A stretch of 64,000 nt of DNA. Origin: an uncultured Alphaproteobacteria bacterium. GTDB lineage: Bacteria > Pseudomonadota > Alphaproteobacteria > RF32 > CAG-239. Both the position numbers and the translations under genes were made by a program. The DNA lies in NCBI GenBank assembly GCA_934276635.1, contig CAKQTH010000002.1, positions 124,001-188,000 on the forward strand, given 5' to 3'. Below, piece by piece: positions 8,436 through 18,499 of this stretch. Below the pieces are notes generated by a model. It worked only from the letters and a program-made list of their open reading frames with translations, ran no database searches and was not told the DNA's origin. Position 1 is the stretch's first letter, and every line of letters starts with the position of its first letter.

Positions 8436-11400
8436 TTATTCAATTTTCAAGATTTTTCCGGTTGTTTGTGCAATTTCTCCGATAACTCTGCGCAAAAACG
8501 ACTGTTTATTTTTGTTTTCTGGCTCAGGTTGTTCTTTTTTGGGCTCTTCTCCCTCTTTTAAGATTGTGCCTTTGGCCGAACCGCTGTATTGCGAATCTCC
8601 GTCAATTTTGTGCATCTCGAGTTCAAAAGGCTTTTTCACCGGCTGTTCAATCTCTTTCTGTTCGGGTTGTTTTTCTTCCTGCTCGGCCGGCTGCTCCTCG
8701 GCATTCGCCGCAGCTTCTTCCTGTTGTTTCAGCTGCTGCTTTTCTGTCTCTTCCGCCGCCTTAGCCAAGGCCTCTTCCAAAGCTTTTGCCCCTGCGACCT
8801 CCGCCTCGGCTTTGGCTTTAGCTTCGGCTTCCGCTTTGGCTCTTTCTTCTTCCTCGGCTTTGCGTTTTGCTTCTTCTGCCGCCTGTCTTTCTCTTTCGCG
8901 CAGTTCCGGATCGTTTGCATATTTCAGCTCGGTCTGAACATATTGCAGATTCTCGGCAATTTTCGTACGCATATTTTTCAGCAATTCTTCACTTTCTTTA
9001 AGCAGTTTTGACACTTTTTGGTTATATTCTTCAACCTGATACAAAGCCATATTCGTCGGATTCTCGTAATATTCATTCATAATCGTCGAATAGTTTTTAT
9101 CAATCGAGACATAATCTTTTTCGATTTCATCGCCTCTTTGCTTAAACTCTTTATTGTCATTAAAGATTACCGGCGGGAAGAATTTTGCACCCTCAAAATC
9201 ATATCTTCCCATCTGCTGGCGATAGCTTCCTGCCGCAATTTTTGCTCTTTTATAAAGTTCTATAATCTTGTCATAAAAGTTATTGTATTGTCTGCGCATA
9301 TCGTCTTCATAAAGATTGTCCATATCTTTGCGGATTTCATCAATTTTTTGACGCAAAATTTCCGGCCGTCCCTTTATCATATTGAGGTCGGCTTTTGTGA
9401 CCGTTTCATGCTGTTCAACCGCCAGATAATTTTTTGCCTCGTCATAAACTCTTTGCGCTTCGGCATATTTTTTGCGGTATTGGGACTTGCCTTTTTCGTC
9501 CTCAACGACTTTTTCCATATCTCTCAGGTTTGGCAAAACAATATGTTCCATATCTTTTACAATCTGGCGAATCTTGTCGTTTTCCAACTTAATTTCTTCA
9601 CGCAGTTTGTTTTGAGCCTCAATTTGGCGCCGTTTCTTTTCTTCCGCCAGCTGTTGCCAATAGTTGTCATACTTGTCGGCAATCGCCTGCGCATCACCCG
9701 TAACCGCCGGATTTTCAAGCGAACCGTTCATCGCAAAATACATCGCCGGCATCTCTTTTAAGGTCGGAAAAGTCACTTCGGCTTTGGCATCAATCTGCCA
9801 TTCTTTCAAATTTATCCCGCCGCTGACGACCGCAACATAGTTCGGAGAACGCATAGCCGTTTTTTCAAAAACAAGCGCTCCGTCGTTTATAACCAAATCG
9901 CCTTCAACTTTTTCAAACGAGGTCAACCCCTGCTGCAGATTATTGTTTACAAACTCGGCAATTCCGTCAGACTTTTCGCGCTCTGCCAAATCTTCGTATA
10001 CGGCCGGCAGATTTATGCCCTTAAAGTCCATATTTTCAATGTTTAGTCCCAAACGGGCTTTCAAATTTGTCATAAACAAATCTTCTGAATCCGCCAATGA
10101 TGAAAATTCATATTTCATATCAGCAGTTCCGTTCAAAATCCCGTATTTCAGCCCGAACAGATTGAAGTTGGCAAGCGGCTGCTTTTTGAAAAACAGCAAA
10201 CCGTTGACTTCTTTTTTTGCCCCGATTGAAAGCTCAATCTTTCCGCTGACCGTTCCCTCATTGACATCGGCGCTGAGTTTTTCAAGCTTTATTGCCGAAG
10301 AAGACGCCGAAACATTAGCTTTGACATTGTTGGCAACAAAGTTTTTATAAGTCAGCCTTCTTATGCCGATTTTTCCGTCAAACTCAGCTTTTCCAAACAA
10401 AGAATAATCTATGACGGCTTTGTTAAAATATTCCGGTTTTTGCAAAAATTCTACCGGATTGCTTTGTTTGGAAACAACAAAAGATTTTCCTTCCGCCGTT
10501 TTCGGCCCGTAAAACAAGGTATCGAGATTCAAATCCGAAATTGTAATATCACCACTTGTTTTTCCGGCTGAAAATTCAAGCTGTCCTTTTACGGTGTTGG
10601 AGCCCAAAAACGCATCGATATTTTGCAACACAAGCTTGTCCGTATCTTTATTGATTTTTGCATTAAACATCACCAAAGACGACGGCAAAAAGGCATATTG
10701 ATGTTTCGGAAAAGTCTGTGAAACAAATTTTGTAAAATTCGGCGCCTTGATTTCAACATTTCCGTCAAGTAAAAACTCGTCATTATGTTTTTTTATCAAG
10801 CCGTCATAAACAAAATCCGTGTCCCCGATTGTCGTAACGCTCTTGACCGACAAATTGTCCGGCGTTCCGTTCACAATACCGCGGCTCGACATATTTGCCT
10901 CCTTAAACAAAAGCGAGGCTTCATTCGTAAACTTTATCTTTTTCCACAAAGTCGGAAAATCTTTTGTAGAAATTTTATAATTGAGCTTTTCAAAAGTCGG
11001 TGTTGAACCGAAACCGCCGATATTTCCTGAAATATCAATATTGCTTTCTTCAAATTTTGCAATATTCAACGTTTTGATTTCCATATTCGAATTGATAACT
11101 TCGGCCGAAAAATCTACGACTCCGAAAGAATTTTTATCAACAATACCGCCCGGAAACTGGGTGTTTATAAACAAATCCCAGTCATTCATCTTTCCGATTT
11201 GTTCAAAGCGATATTCAAGCTGCGCCGCCAGATTTTTATTTTTTACATCTTCGGGCAAAGCGGCAAAATAGTTGTCAAAATTAATCGGATTATCTGTATT
11301 CAACGAAATATACAAACTGTTGCGGATATCAAAAATAATGCCTACCGAGCCGTTAAAAGTCATACGATCAAACACAAGATTTACCGGCGATATTTTAATA

Positions 11401-12782
11401 TTTTTCGGAGTTCCCGAAACGCTGAAACCGGCCTGTGCCGACTTAAAAGTTCCGGGTGCAACGACATTCGGCTTGATGCCGAGCCAGTTTAACATTTTTT
11501 GGCTGTCTTCGGTAACAAAGCCGAAATCAAAAGCATAGTTCGGCATTCCGTTGTCGGCAAAAGCTTTTCCTCTTGATGCAATCTGCGTGTTTCCGGGGCC
11601 TGTCGCTATCAGATTTTTTATGGTGAGTTTGTTATCTTTAACATCAAGACTCAGCGCAAAATCTTTCATCTCCGCGCCGTTATAATAAGTTTTTACGGAC
11701 TTCAGGTCAAAAGCCAGATCATAAGGCAGCTTCGGCTCAAACTTTTCTTTTTCTTCTTTATACGCATTCAGCTTGTTTGAAAGATAGTTGACGACCATAT
11801 TCAAATCAAAATCGGTCATCTCAAACACAACTTCAGCTCTCGGTCTTTTTTCTTTCGAAGACTTAGTTTGTTTAAGCGGAATCAAAATATTTCCGGCACC
11901 GATATTTTGGCCGTATTTAATAATGAAATTGGCAAAATCCACTCTGGCTTTGTTTGATTTCAATTCGGTAGAAATCGTTATCGGCTGATTATATTTTTCA
12001 TCAACATCTTCATAATTCAAAAATTTTCTTGCAAATTCAAGCGGTTTTTGTGCTTCGGTCAAAATATTTCCGGTATATGCATTGTTTTCAAGCATAATCT
12101 GCCCGTCAAAACGGAGATAGCCTTCAGACGCCGGATGCGTTATTGCAACATTAAGCCCGCGCGGAGTGCCTTCCGAATATTCGCCCAAAGAAAACGCAAA
12201 TCCGAGCGGATCACCATTTTTTGTGAGGTTTCCTTCAAATCTGTACGGCCCGTTCACGCTTTCTGCCGTAACTTCTGCGGTCACATCGGGAAAAGTCATA
12301 TTGATATTGTTGTTTTCATCAGAAAATTCCACCGTGGCTTTTTCGAGCATAACCCCATTCAACGCCATATGCGCGGGTTTTGCATTAAAATCATCAATTT
12401 TTGGCTCGCCCTGCCAGTTTATTCTGCCGTTTTTGGTAATTTTGATATAAATCGTCGGTTTTACAAGCGACATTTTATTCACATCAAGCCCGCCTTTGAG
12501 CAACGGCACAAGCTCCAACTCGGCAACCAGACTTGGAGCAATCGCCAACGGAGAATTTTCGCCTTCGTTATAAACTTTTACATCTTTTGCGCGCAAATAC
12601 GGGTACGGCAAGATGGAAAAGCTCAGTTCGCCGTCAAAAACAAGCTTTTTGCCCGTAATTTCCATAACCTGTTCGGCGATTTTTTCTTTATGTTCGTTCC
12701 AATCCATATTCGAGACATAAAAATACAGCCCGCCGAACAATGCAGCAAGCACGAATAAAATCGCAAACAATATCTTTTTCAC
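8436..12782 (-). CDS. Giant AsmA-family protein with long charged C-terminus
   Basis: 1,448 residues. One N-terminal membrane anchor (about residues 4-24) is followed by the AsmA start region (ITGKKLVFDGELSFSILPYPYLRAKDVKV). Long beta-rich repeats of the AsmA/TamB/YhdP type run to about residue 1,010, ending in a typical AsmA C-terminal block. Such proteins are anchored in the inner membrane and are thought to bridge the periplasm for lipid transport. The last 400 residues are unusual for the family: a predicted coiled coil with a Glu/Lys/Ala-rich heptad-like stretch (about 1,290-1,360), then a Gln/Pro/Glu-rich tail. Function of that tail is unknown. Confidence 0.85.
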   Translation of the reverse strand: MKKILFAILFVLAALFGGLYFYVSNMDWNEHKEKIAEQVMEITGKKLVFDGELSFSILPYPYLRAKDVKVYNEGENSPLAIAPSLVAELELVPLLKGGLDVNKMSLVKPTIYIKITKNGRINWQGEPKIDDFNAKPAHMALNGVMLEKATVEFSDENNNINMTFPDVTAEVTAESVNGPYRFEGNLTKNGDPLGFAFSLGEYSEGTPRGLNVAITHPASEGYLRFDGQIMLENNAYTGNILTEAQKPLEFARKFLNYEDVDEKYNQPITISTELKSNKARVDFANFIIKYGQNIGAGNILIPLKQTKSSKEKRPRAEVVFEMTDFDLNMVVNYLSNKLNAYKEEKEKFEPKLPYDLAFDLKSVKTYYNGAEMKDFALSLDVKDNKLTIKNLIATGPGNTQIASRGKAFADNGMPNYAFDFGFVTEDSQKMLNWLGIKPNVVAPGTFKSAQAGFSVSGTPKNIKISPVNLVFDRMTFNGSVGIIFDIRNSLYISLNTDNPINFDNYFAALPEDVKNKNLAAQLEYRFEQIGKMNDWDLFINTQFPGGIVDKNSFGVVDFSAEVINSNMEIKTLNIAKFEESNIDISGNIGGFGSTPTFEKLNYKISTKDFPTLWKKIKFTNEASLLFKEANMSSRGIVNGTPDNLSVKSVTTIGDTDFVYDGLIKKHNDEFLLDGNVEIKAPNFTKFVSQTFPKHQYAFLPSSLVMFNAKINKDTDKLVLQNIDAFLGSNTVKGQLEFSAGKTSGDITISDLNLDTLFYGPKTAEGKSFVVSKQSNPVEFLQKPEYFNKAVIDYSLFGKAEFDGKIGIRRLTYKNFVANNVKANVSASSSAIKLEKLSADVNEGTVSGKIELSIGAKKEVNGLLFFKKQPLANFNLFGLKYGILNGTADMKYEFSSLADSEDLFMTNLKARLGLNIENMDFKGINLPAVYEDLAEREKSDGIAEFVNNNLQQGLTSFEKVEGDLVINDGALVFEKTAMRSPNYVAVVSGGINLKEWQIDAKAEVTFPTLKEMPAMYFAMNGSLENPAVTGDAQAIADKYDNYWQQLAEEKKRRQIEAQNKLREEIKLENDKIRQIVKDMEHIVLPNLRDMEKVVEDEKGKSQYRKKYAEAQRVYDEAKNYLAVEQHETVTKADLNMIKGRPEILRQKIDEIRKDMDNLYEDDMRRQYNNFYDKIIELYKRAKIAAGSYRQQMGRYDFEGAKFFPPVIFNDNKEFKQRGDEIEKDYVSIDKNYSTIMNEYYENPTNMALYQVEEYNQKVSKLLKESEELLKNMRTKIAENLQYVQTELKYANDPELRERERQAAEEAKRKAEEEERAKAEAEAKAKAEAEVAGAKALEEALAKAAEETEKQQLKQQEEAAANAEEQPAEQEEKQPEQKEIEQPVKKPFELEMHKIDGDSQYSGSAKGTILKEGEEPKKEQPEPENKNKQSFLRRVIGEIAQTTGKILKIE

Positions 12783-12917
12783 AAGAACTCTCCTTGTAAT
12801 AACTGGAAAATAACCTTTGCCAAATCAATAAACAAATTGTAGCATATTATATATGAAAAATAACTTAACGAAACACAAACTTTTGTTTTTTTCAAAGTTT
12901 TAAGCACGGAGGCGCTG

Positions 12918-13712
12918 ATGAAAAATAAAATCGCTCTGCAACTGTCCGAAAAAATCGGAAATTTTGCCCCTGAAAAGGCCATAATTCTCGGCTCCGGCCT
13001 CTCTGAGGTTGCAAACCTGATAAAACCCGAAACAATCATCAACTATTCTGATATCAAACATATGCCGCAAAGCACGGTCAGCGGCCATCTCGGAAAGTTT
13101 ATATTCGGATATATTGAAAACACGAAAGTTGTGTGTATGCAGGGGCGAATTCATCTGTATGAAGGATATTCCGCACATCAGATTTTTGAGATTATTGAGG
13201 CACTGTCCGAAATCGGCGTAAAAGAACTGATTTTGACCAACGCCGCCGGTTCGCTTGATATAAATATGCCGCCAGCCTCGATTATGCTGATATCCGACCA
13301 CATCAACTTTTCGGGCAAAAATCCTTTGACCGGACTTTCGAATGCTTTTGTTGACCTGAGCAATTTATACAACGAAGAAGTCCGCACAAAAATTAAACAA
13401 ATTGCAAAAGCCAACGGGCTGAAGCTTTTTGAAGGGACTTATATTCTGGCGGAAGGGCCGAATTTTGAAACCGCGGCTGAAATCAAAATGTTTCAGACGC
13501 TCGGGGCAAATGCCGTCGGTATGTCAACCGTGCCGGAAGCTCTGTCCGCCGCATATCTCGGTATTAAAGTCGTCGGATTATCCATAATCAGCAATTTCGG
13601 CACCAAAATGAGCAACAAAACAAATTCTCACGAACAAACTCTGCACGAAGCCGCCGTCGCGGCAAAAAATGCGGCAGTCATAATTCAACAATACTGCAAA
13701 GGAGATTTATAA
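12918..13712 (+). CDS. punA: Purine-nucleoside phosphorylase (PunA/DeoD-II type)
   Basis: 264 residues of the trimeric PNP/MTAP family, which splits purine nucleosides with phosphate to base plus (deoxy)ribose-1-phosphate. Motifs seen are the phosphate-binding loop ILGSGLSE, MQGRIHLYEGYSAHQ, LTNAAGSLDINMPPASIMLISDHIN, GPNFETAAEIKM and GANAVGMSTVPEALSA. A GGAGG ribosome site precedes the ATG. The stop codon overlaps the deoA start (TAATG), so the two are translationally coupled. Substrate range (inosine/guanosine or xanthosine) cannot be decided by eye. Confidence 0.92.
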   Translation: MKNKIALQLSEKIGNFAPEKAIILGSGLSEVANLIKPETIINYSDIKHMPQSTVSGHLGKFIFGYIENTKVVCMQGRIHLYEGYSAHQIFEIIEALSEIGVKELILTNAAGSLDINMPPASIMLISDHINFSGKNPLTGLSNAFVDLSNLYNEEVRTKIKQIAKANGLKLFEGTYILAEGPNFETAAEIKMFQTLGANAVGMSTVPEALSAAYLGIKVVGLSIISNFGTKMSNKTNSHEQTLHEAAVAAKNAAVIIQQYCKGDL

Positions 13713-15019
13713 TGTTTCCGCAAGAAATTATTGCACACAAACGCGACAAAAAAAACCTTTCAAAAGAAGAAATCGATTTTTTCATCAAAGGCGTTGCCAG
13801 CGGCAAAATTTCCGATTGTCAAATCGGGGCATTTACCATGGCGGTATTTTTGAATTCTTTGAGCACCGAAGAGCTTATAAACCTGACTTTGGCAATGCGC
13901 GATTCCGGCGATGTTCTGCATTGGAAGCTTGACGCTCCGATTATTGACAAGCACTCAACCGGCGGCGTCGGAGACAAAATCAGCCTTATGCTCGCCCCGA
14001 TATTGGCCGCCTGCGGAGCATATGTTCCGATGATTGCGGGACGAGGCCTCGGGCACACCGGCGGTACGCTTGACAAGCTTGATTCGATTGAGGGATATCA
14101 CACAATTGTTGATACCGAAAAATTTCAATCGACCGTAAAAAATATCGGCTGCGCAATTGTCGGACAAAGTGCACAGCTTGCGCCTGCCGACCGCAAAATT
14201 TATGCCGTTCGCGATGTATCCGGCACGGTTGAATCCATCGACCTTATAACCGCATCTATTCTTTCAAAAAAACTGGCCGCCGGACTTCAATATCTGGTTA
14301 TGGACTTAAAATGCGGCAACGGCGCGTTTATGAGCAATTATGAAGATGCAAAAAAACTCGCGCAAACGATTGTTGCGGTTGCAAACGGCGCCGGAACAAA
14401 AACTTCGGCACTGATTACGGATATGAACTCGGTTTTGGGCGCAACCGTCGGGAATGCGCTTGAAGTTGTTGAAGCAATGGAATATCTGCAAAACAAAAAA
14501 CGCGATGCCCGCATTGATAAAATAACCAAATCTCTGGCAGCCGAGTTGCTGGTTAATGCAAAAATCGCCGCAGATACAGCTGAGGCAAAAAACAAAATCG
14601 AAAAAACGATAACCTCCGGAAAAGCTTTGGAATATTTTGCAAAAATGACAACTGCGTTGGGTGCAAAACCTGATTTTTGCGACAATTTTGAAAAATATCT
14701 GCCGAAAGCCGCAATCGTTCGTCCGGTTTTTGCCGAAACCTCAGGCTATGTAAAATCTATGGATTCCCGCCAAATCGGTATGGCTCTTATCGGGCTCCGC
14801 GGCGGCAGGACATCGCCCGAGCAAAGCATTGACCACGCAACCGGATTTTCCGATTTTTGCCAAATCGGCGATTTTGTTGACAATGAAAAGCCTCTGGCGG
14901 TTATTCACGCTCAATCGCAATCAGATTGGCTGACAGCTCAAAAATCGCTGCTGGATAATATCAGGATTTGTCCGCAAAAAACATCTCGTCCGGAGCCGAT
15001 TATCGAAAAAATAAGCTGA
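13712..15019 (+). CDS. deoA: Thymidine phosphorylase
   Basis: 435 residues. The enzyme phosphorolyses thymidine or deoxyuridine to base plus deoxyribose-1-phosphate in pyrimidine salvage. The signature KHSTGGVGDKISL (phosphate binding) and AGRGLGHTGGTLDKLDSIEGY are intact, as are YAVRDVSGTVESI and the C-terminal glycine-rich region GLRGGRTSPEQSIDHATGF. The start overlaps the punA stop. Its stop directly abuts the convergent rodA stop, with no terminator hairpin obvious between them. Pyrimidine-nucleoside phosphorylase (Pdp) is the close alternative. Confidence 0.93.
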   Translation: MFPQEIIAHKRDKKNLSKEEIDFFIKGVASGKISDCQIGAFTMAVFLNSLSTEELINLTLAMRDSGDVLHWKLDAPIIDKHSTGGVGDKISLMLAPILAACGAYVPMIAGRGLGHTGGTLDKLDSIEGYHTIVDTEKFQSTVKNIGCAIVGQSAQLAPADRKIYAVRDVSGTVESIDLITASILSKKLAAGLQYLVMDLKCGNGAFMSNYEDAKKLAQTIVAVANGAGTKTSALITDMNSVLGATVGNALEVVEAMEYLQNKKRDARIDKITKSLAAELLVNAKIAADTAEAKNKIEKTITSGKALEYFAKMTTALGAKPDFCDNFEKYLPKAAIVRPVFAETSGYVKSMDSRQIGMALIGLRGGRTSPEQSIDHATGFSDFCQIGDFVDNEKPLAVIHAQSQSDWLTAQKSLLDNIRICPQKTSRPEPIIEKIS

Positions 15020-16159
15020 TTATCCGTGAATAAAATTTTCATCACGATTGATATAAGCCGACATAATTATGCCGAAACTTGCCATAATCGAAAGGATTAC
15101 GGTTCCTCCGTATGAAATCAGCGGCAGAGGAACGCCGACAACCGGCAAAAGCCCGAGCACCATCGCGATGTTGATGAAAACATACAAAAAATAGTTTGTA
15201 TTCAGGCCGATAATCACCAGTTTCCCGAAATAACTGGTGGTTCGAAACGCAAAAATATATCCGCAGACAATTATCAACACATTTAAGAACAAAACCCCGA
15301 GCGCGCCGACAAAACCGAGCTCTTCGGCCAGCATCGTAAAAATAAAATCCGTATGTTTTTCCGGTAAAAAATTGAGGTGGCTTTGCGAACCGTCCAAAAA
15401 GCCTTTCCCGAACAATCCGCCGGAGCCGAGCGCGATTTTAGACTGTATGATATGATATCCGGCACCGAGTTGGTCTCTTTCCGGATTCAAAAAAGTCAGC
15501 ACTCGGTTTCTTTGATAATCGTGCATAAAATACCACAAAACCGGCAGCGACAAAACTCCCGCCGCACCGACCGCCACAAACTTCCAGACCTGAACCCCGA
15601 CCGCAAACAATATTGCGCCGGTCACAAACAGCAGCATCAACGCCGTTCCCAAATCCGGCTGCAGATATATCAGCCCTATCGGCAGCAACGCCATTATAAT
15701 CGGCGGCATAATTCCTCTCGTGCTTTCAATCTGCTGCAATGCGGTATTATGAAAATATTTTGCCAACGCCAACACCAGCGCGATTTTCATAAATTCAGAT
15801 GGTTGCAGTTTGAAAAATCCCAAATCTATCCAGCGCTGTGCACCCATTCCGATATGCCCGAAAATTTCAACAATCAGCAGCAAAATCAATCCAAAAAAAT
15901 AAAAAATATAGGCATATTTCGCAAAAAATCGGATATCAATCATCGCCAATACAAACAAAGCAACAAAACCGACCAAAAATCGAACAAGCTGAGGCAACGC
16001 CCACGGCTGCCAGTTTCCACTGCCGGCCGAATACAAAATTGCAACTCCGACAACTCCGACCGCTATAATAAAAAACAAATACAAAAAGCTCATACTCAGC
16101 AACTTTTCGGAAATGCTCTTTTTTTCTGTTTTAAATACCGTATCATAAAGCCTGTACAT
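15020..16159 (-). CDS. rodA: Rod-shape-determining protein RodA (peptidoglycan polymerase)
   Basis: 379 residues of the SEDS family, with about ten membrane segments. RodA is the glycosyltransferase of the elongasome and works with PBP2. Typical patches are GAQRWIDLGFFKLQPSEFMKIALVLALAKYF, YLQPDLGTALMLL, GSQSHLNFLPEKHTDFIFTMLAEELGFVG and PLISYGGT near the end. It is the last gene of the mreBCD-mrdA-rodA operon, starting six bases after mrdA. Confidence 0.96.
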   Translation of the reverse strand: MYRLYDTVFKTEKKSISEKLLSMSFLYLFFIIAVGVVGVAILYSAGSGNWQPWALPQLVRFLVGFVALFVLAMIDIRFFAKYAYIFYFFGLILLLIVEIFGHIGMGAQRWIDLGFFKLQPSEFMKIALVLALAKYFHNTALQQIESTRGIMPPIIMALLPIGLIYLQPDLGTALMLLFVTGAILFAVGVQVWKFVAVGAAGVLSLPVLWYFMHDYQRNRVLTFLNPERDQLGAGYHIIQSKIALGSGGLFGKGFLDGSQSHLNFLPEKHTDFIFTMLAEELGFVGALGVLFLNVLIIVCGYIFAFRTTSYFGKLVIIGLNTNYFLYVFINIAMVLGLLPVVGVPLPLISYGGTVILSIMASFGIIMSAYINRDENFIHG

Positions 16160-16165
16160 TTTTCC

Positions 16166-17974
16166 TCACTCTGCCGAATTCAGCAAAATTGCTTCCTGCA
16201 GCACCTGTGACGCAATCGGAGCCGCAACACCGGAGCCGGACGAACCGTGTTCAACCACAACTGCCACCGCATACAACGGGTCATTATACGGCGCATACCC
16301 GACAAAAAGTGCGTGATTGCGCAATTTCCACGGCAATTTTTCGTCTTTTATAATTCCGCTTTGGCGCTCTTTCATAGAAATGCGGCGGACTTGCGTTGTC
16401 CCCGTTTTTCCGGCAATTTTGGCACCATTAATATCAAAATAAGCCGTTTTTGCCGTTCCGTTTTCTCCGTTTACAACCTCATACATTCCATAGCGCACAA
16501 TGTCCATTACCATTTTTGATTCCCTTAGTGGTTCAAACTTTGTTTTTCCGCTTTGTTTCAAAAAAGTCGGCATAACTTTTTCTTTTCCGTTGGCAATGCG
16601 CGCAGTCATAATCGCCAGTTGCATCGGCGTTACGGCAACATATCCCTGCCCGATGGCCGCAATCACGCTTTCGCCCTGATGCCACGGCTCGCCTTTTGCA
16701 CGCATCTTCCACTTTTTGTCGGGAATAATCCCCTGCCGTTCAATATTAAACCCGAGCCCGCTGAGCTCTCCGAGGCCGAATTCGTGCGCAACTTTTGCAA
16801 TTTCATCAATTCCGACTTTAAGCGCCAGCTCATAAAAAAAGATATCGCACGAACGCTCCAAAGCCTCGGTCACATTAAGCAGCCCGTGCCCCGAATGCTT
16901 CCAGCAATGAAACGCATGATTGCCCAAATCGAACCTTCCGGAACAATTTATTTTTGTATTCATTGCAATCTGTCCGGTTCTGAGCCCAGCAATCGCGGTA
17001 ATCATCTTAAAGGTTGAGCCCGGCGAATAAACCCCGCCGATTACCTTGTCTGCCATCGGATTTTTCGGATTCGAAACCAGCTCGTTCCAGTTTTTTTGGT
17101 TCATTCCCGATGTAAACAGATTGGCATCAAACGACGGCGCCGAAACATAGGCCAAAATTTCTCCGGTTTTGACATTCATAACCACAACCGCGCCGCTTTC
17201 GTCTCCCAACAACTCATAAGCCTTTTTTTGCAGCCGGCTGTCAACGCTCAGATACACATTTTCACCCGGCGCTGGATTCTGCTTGTCAATATGCTTCATC
17301 ACGCGGCCGAACGCATTAACTTCAAGGCGGCTACTACCGCTTTTGCCTCTCAATTTTTGTTCCATAATTTTTTCAACACCGGTCTTGCCGATTTTGAAAT
17401 CAGGCACCATAAGCAGCGGGTCTCCCTTGTCTTTTTCTTTTTCGGAGACCGAGCCCAGATATCCGAGCAGATGCGAAAACTTATCTCCGAACGGATAACT
17501 GCGCACAAAGCCTTCGTCAATCACAATTCCCGGAAGCTCGGAGGCATGAAGCTGTAAAGCCGCTACCGTTTCCCAATCCAAATTTTCTTTGATTTTTACC
17601 GGAACAAAGCGGCGGTTGCGGCGAATATTGTTTTCTACGGCTTTGATATCGCCTTCTTCCATCGGAATGATTTTTGCGATTTTGTTCAAAGTATCTGAAA
17701 TTTTCGGCGACTGTTCCGCCACAATCGCAGCGCGGAAATTCTGCCGATTTGCAGCCAACTCAACTCCGTTTCGGTCATAAATAATCCCTCTTTGCGGAAG
17801 CAAAATTCGTGAGGCGATACGGTTGTCGTCGGACATCGTTTTATATTTGTCGGCCTGCAAAATTTGTAAATAAAACAACCTGATAACGATAACAAACAAA
17901 AGCAGCATCATCGCGGCAAACATAATCAGCGCGCGGTGAAGCAAAATTCTGCCTTTGTCATTATCTCGGTTCAT
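16166..17974 (-). CDS. mrdA: Penicillin-binding protein 2 (elongasome transpeptidase)
   Basis: 602 residues, class B PBP. One N-terminal membrane helix (about residues 13-35) is followed by the pedestal domain (RGIIYDRNGVELAANR) and the transpeptidase domain. Active-site motifs are SPGSTFK (S-x-x-K), SCD in ERSCDIFFYEL (S-x-N equivalent) and KTGTTQ (K-T-G). It cross-links peptidoglycan during cell elongation. The start overlaps the mreD stop by four bases (ATGA), and rodA follows immediately. Confidence 0.96.
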   Translation of the reverse strand: MNRDNDKGRILLHRALIMFAAMMLLLFVIVIRLFYLQILQADKYKTMSDDNRIASRILLPQRGIIYDRNGVELAANRQNFRAAIVAEQSPKISDTLNKIAKIIPMEEGDIKAVENNIRRNRRFVPVKIKENLDWETVAALQLHASELPGIVIDEGFVRSYPFGDKFSHLLGYLGSVSEKEKDKGDPLLMVPDFKIGKTGVEKIMEQKLRGKSGSSRLEVNAFGRVMKHIDKQNPAPGENVYLSVDSRLQKKAYELLGDESGAVVVMNVKTGEILAYVSAPSFDANLFTSGMNQKNWNELVSNPKNPMADKVIGGVYSPGSTFKMITAIAGLRTGQIAMNTKINCSGRFDLGNHAFHCWKHSGHGLLNVTEALERSCDIFFYELALKVGIDEIAKVAHEFGLGELSGLGFNIERQGIIPDKKWKMRAKGEPWHQGESVIAAIGQGYVAVTPMQLAIMTARIANGKEKVMPTFLKQSGKTKFEPLRESKMVMDIVRYGMYEVVNGENGTAKTAYFDINGAKIAGKTGTTQVRRISMKERQSGIIKDEKLPWKLRNHALFVGYAPYNDPLYAVAVVVEHGSSGSGVAAPIASQVLQEAILLNSAE

Positions 17975-18489
17975 TCAAAATCCTCCGGCATCAACCAATT
18001 TGAAATTTTCAAATTTACGGCGGCAATCAGCGGATATAAACAAACCGTCACAATCCAGCTTGCAAATGTGTCATCAAACGGCAAAAATCTTTCGCCGGAC
18101 AAGCTTGCCAAAAACCATTGAATTGAAACTATAAACAACGACAAAACCCCGAAAGTCGCCCAATTTATTACAAAGATTTTGTTACTGATATACCATGCGA
18201 TTTTCATTTCAATCATCTGCAGCAAAACAAACGAAAACAAAAACAACCCGAGCGGCGCATATTCCAAAATATCGGAAACCGCACCGAGTGCCGCGACGCA
18301 AAATACTCCGAAAATGTCCGGCCGATTAAAGCTCCAAAAAAACACGCATGAAAGCCCGAGCATCGGCTGAATCAGTTTAAGTCCGAATTCCGGCTCGATA
18401 TTTTCAAGAAAAACAAACATCAGCGACAACAAAAACGGAACGAATTTTTGCAGCTGAATTTTAAAATATTCACAGAAATTTTCTCTCAT
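17971..18489 (-). CDS. mreD: Rod-shape-determining protein MreD
   Basis: 172 residues, with about five hydrophobic segments and few charged residues, as expected for MreD. MreD is the inner-membrane partner of MreC and PBP2 in the elongasome. Sequence is poorly conserved across the family, so the call leans on position between mreC and mrdA, length and topology. The pattern APLGLFLFSFVLLQM and a final SNWLMPEDFE are seen. Confidence 0.88.
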   Translation of the reverse strand: MRENFCEYFKIQLQKFVPFLLSLMFVFLENIEPEFGLKLIQPMLGLSCVFFWSFNRPDIFGVFCVAALGAVSDILEYAPLGLFLFSFVLLQMIEMKIAWYISNKIFVINWATFGVLSLFIVSIQWFLASLSGERFLPFDDTFASWIVTVCLYPLIAAVNLKISNWLMPEDFE

Positions 18490-18499
18490 ATCCGCCGCC

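Noticed and set aside
8512..9011. Ser/Ala- and Phe-rich frames opposite the AsmA-like C-terminus
   Set aside because: They mirror the Glu/Lys/Ala-rich coding strand and have no family pattern.
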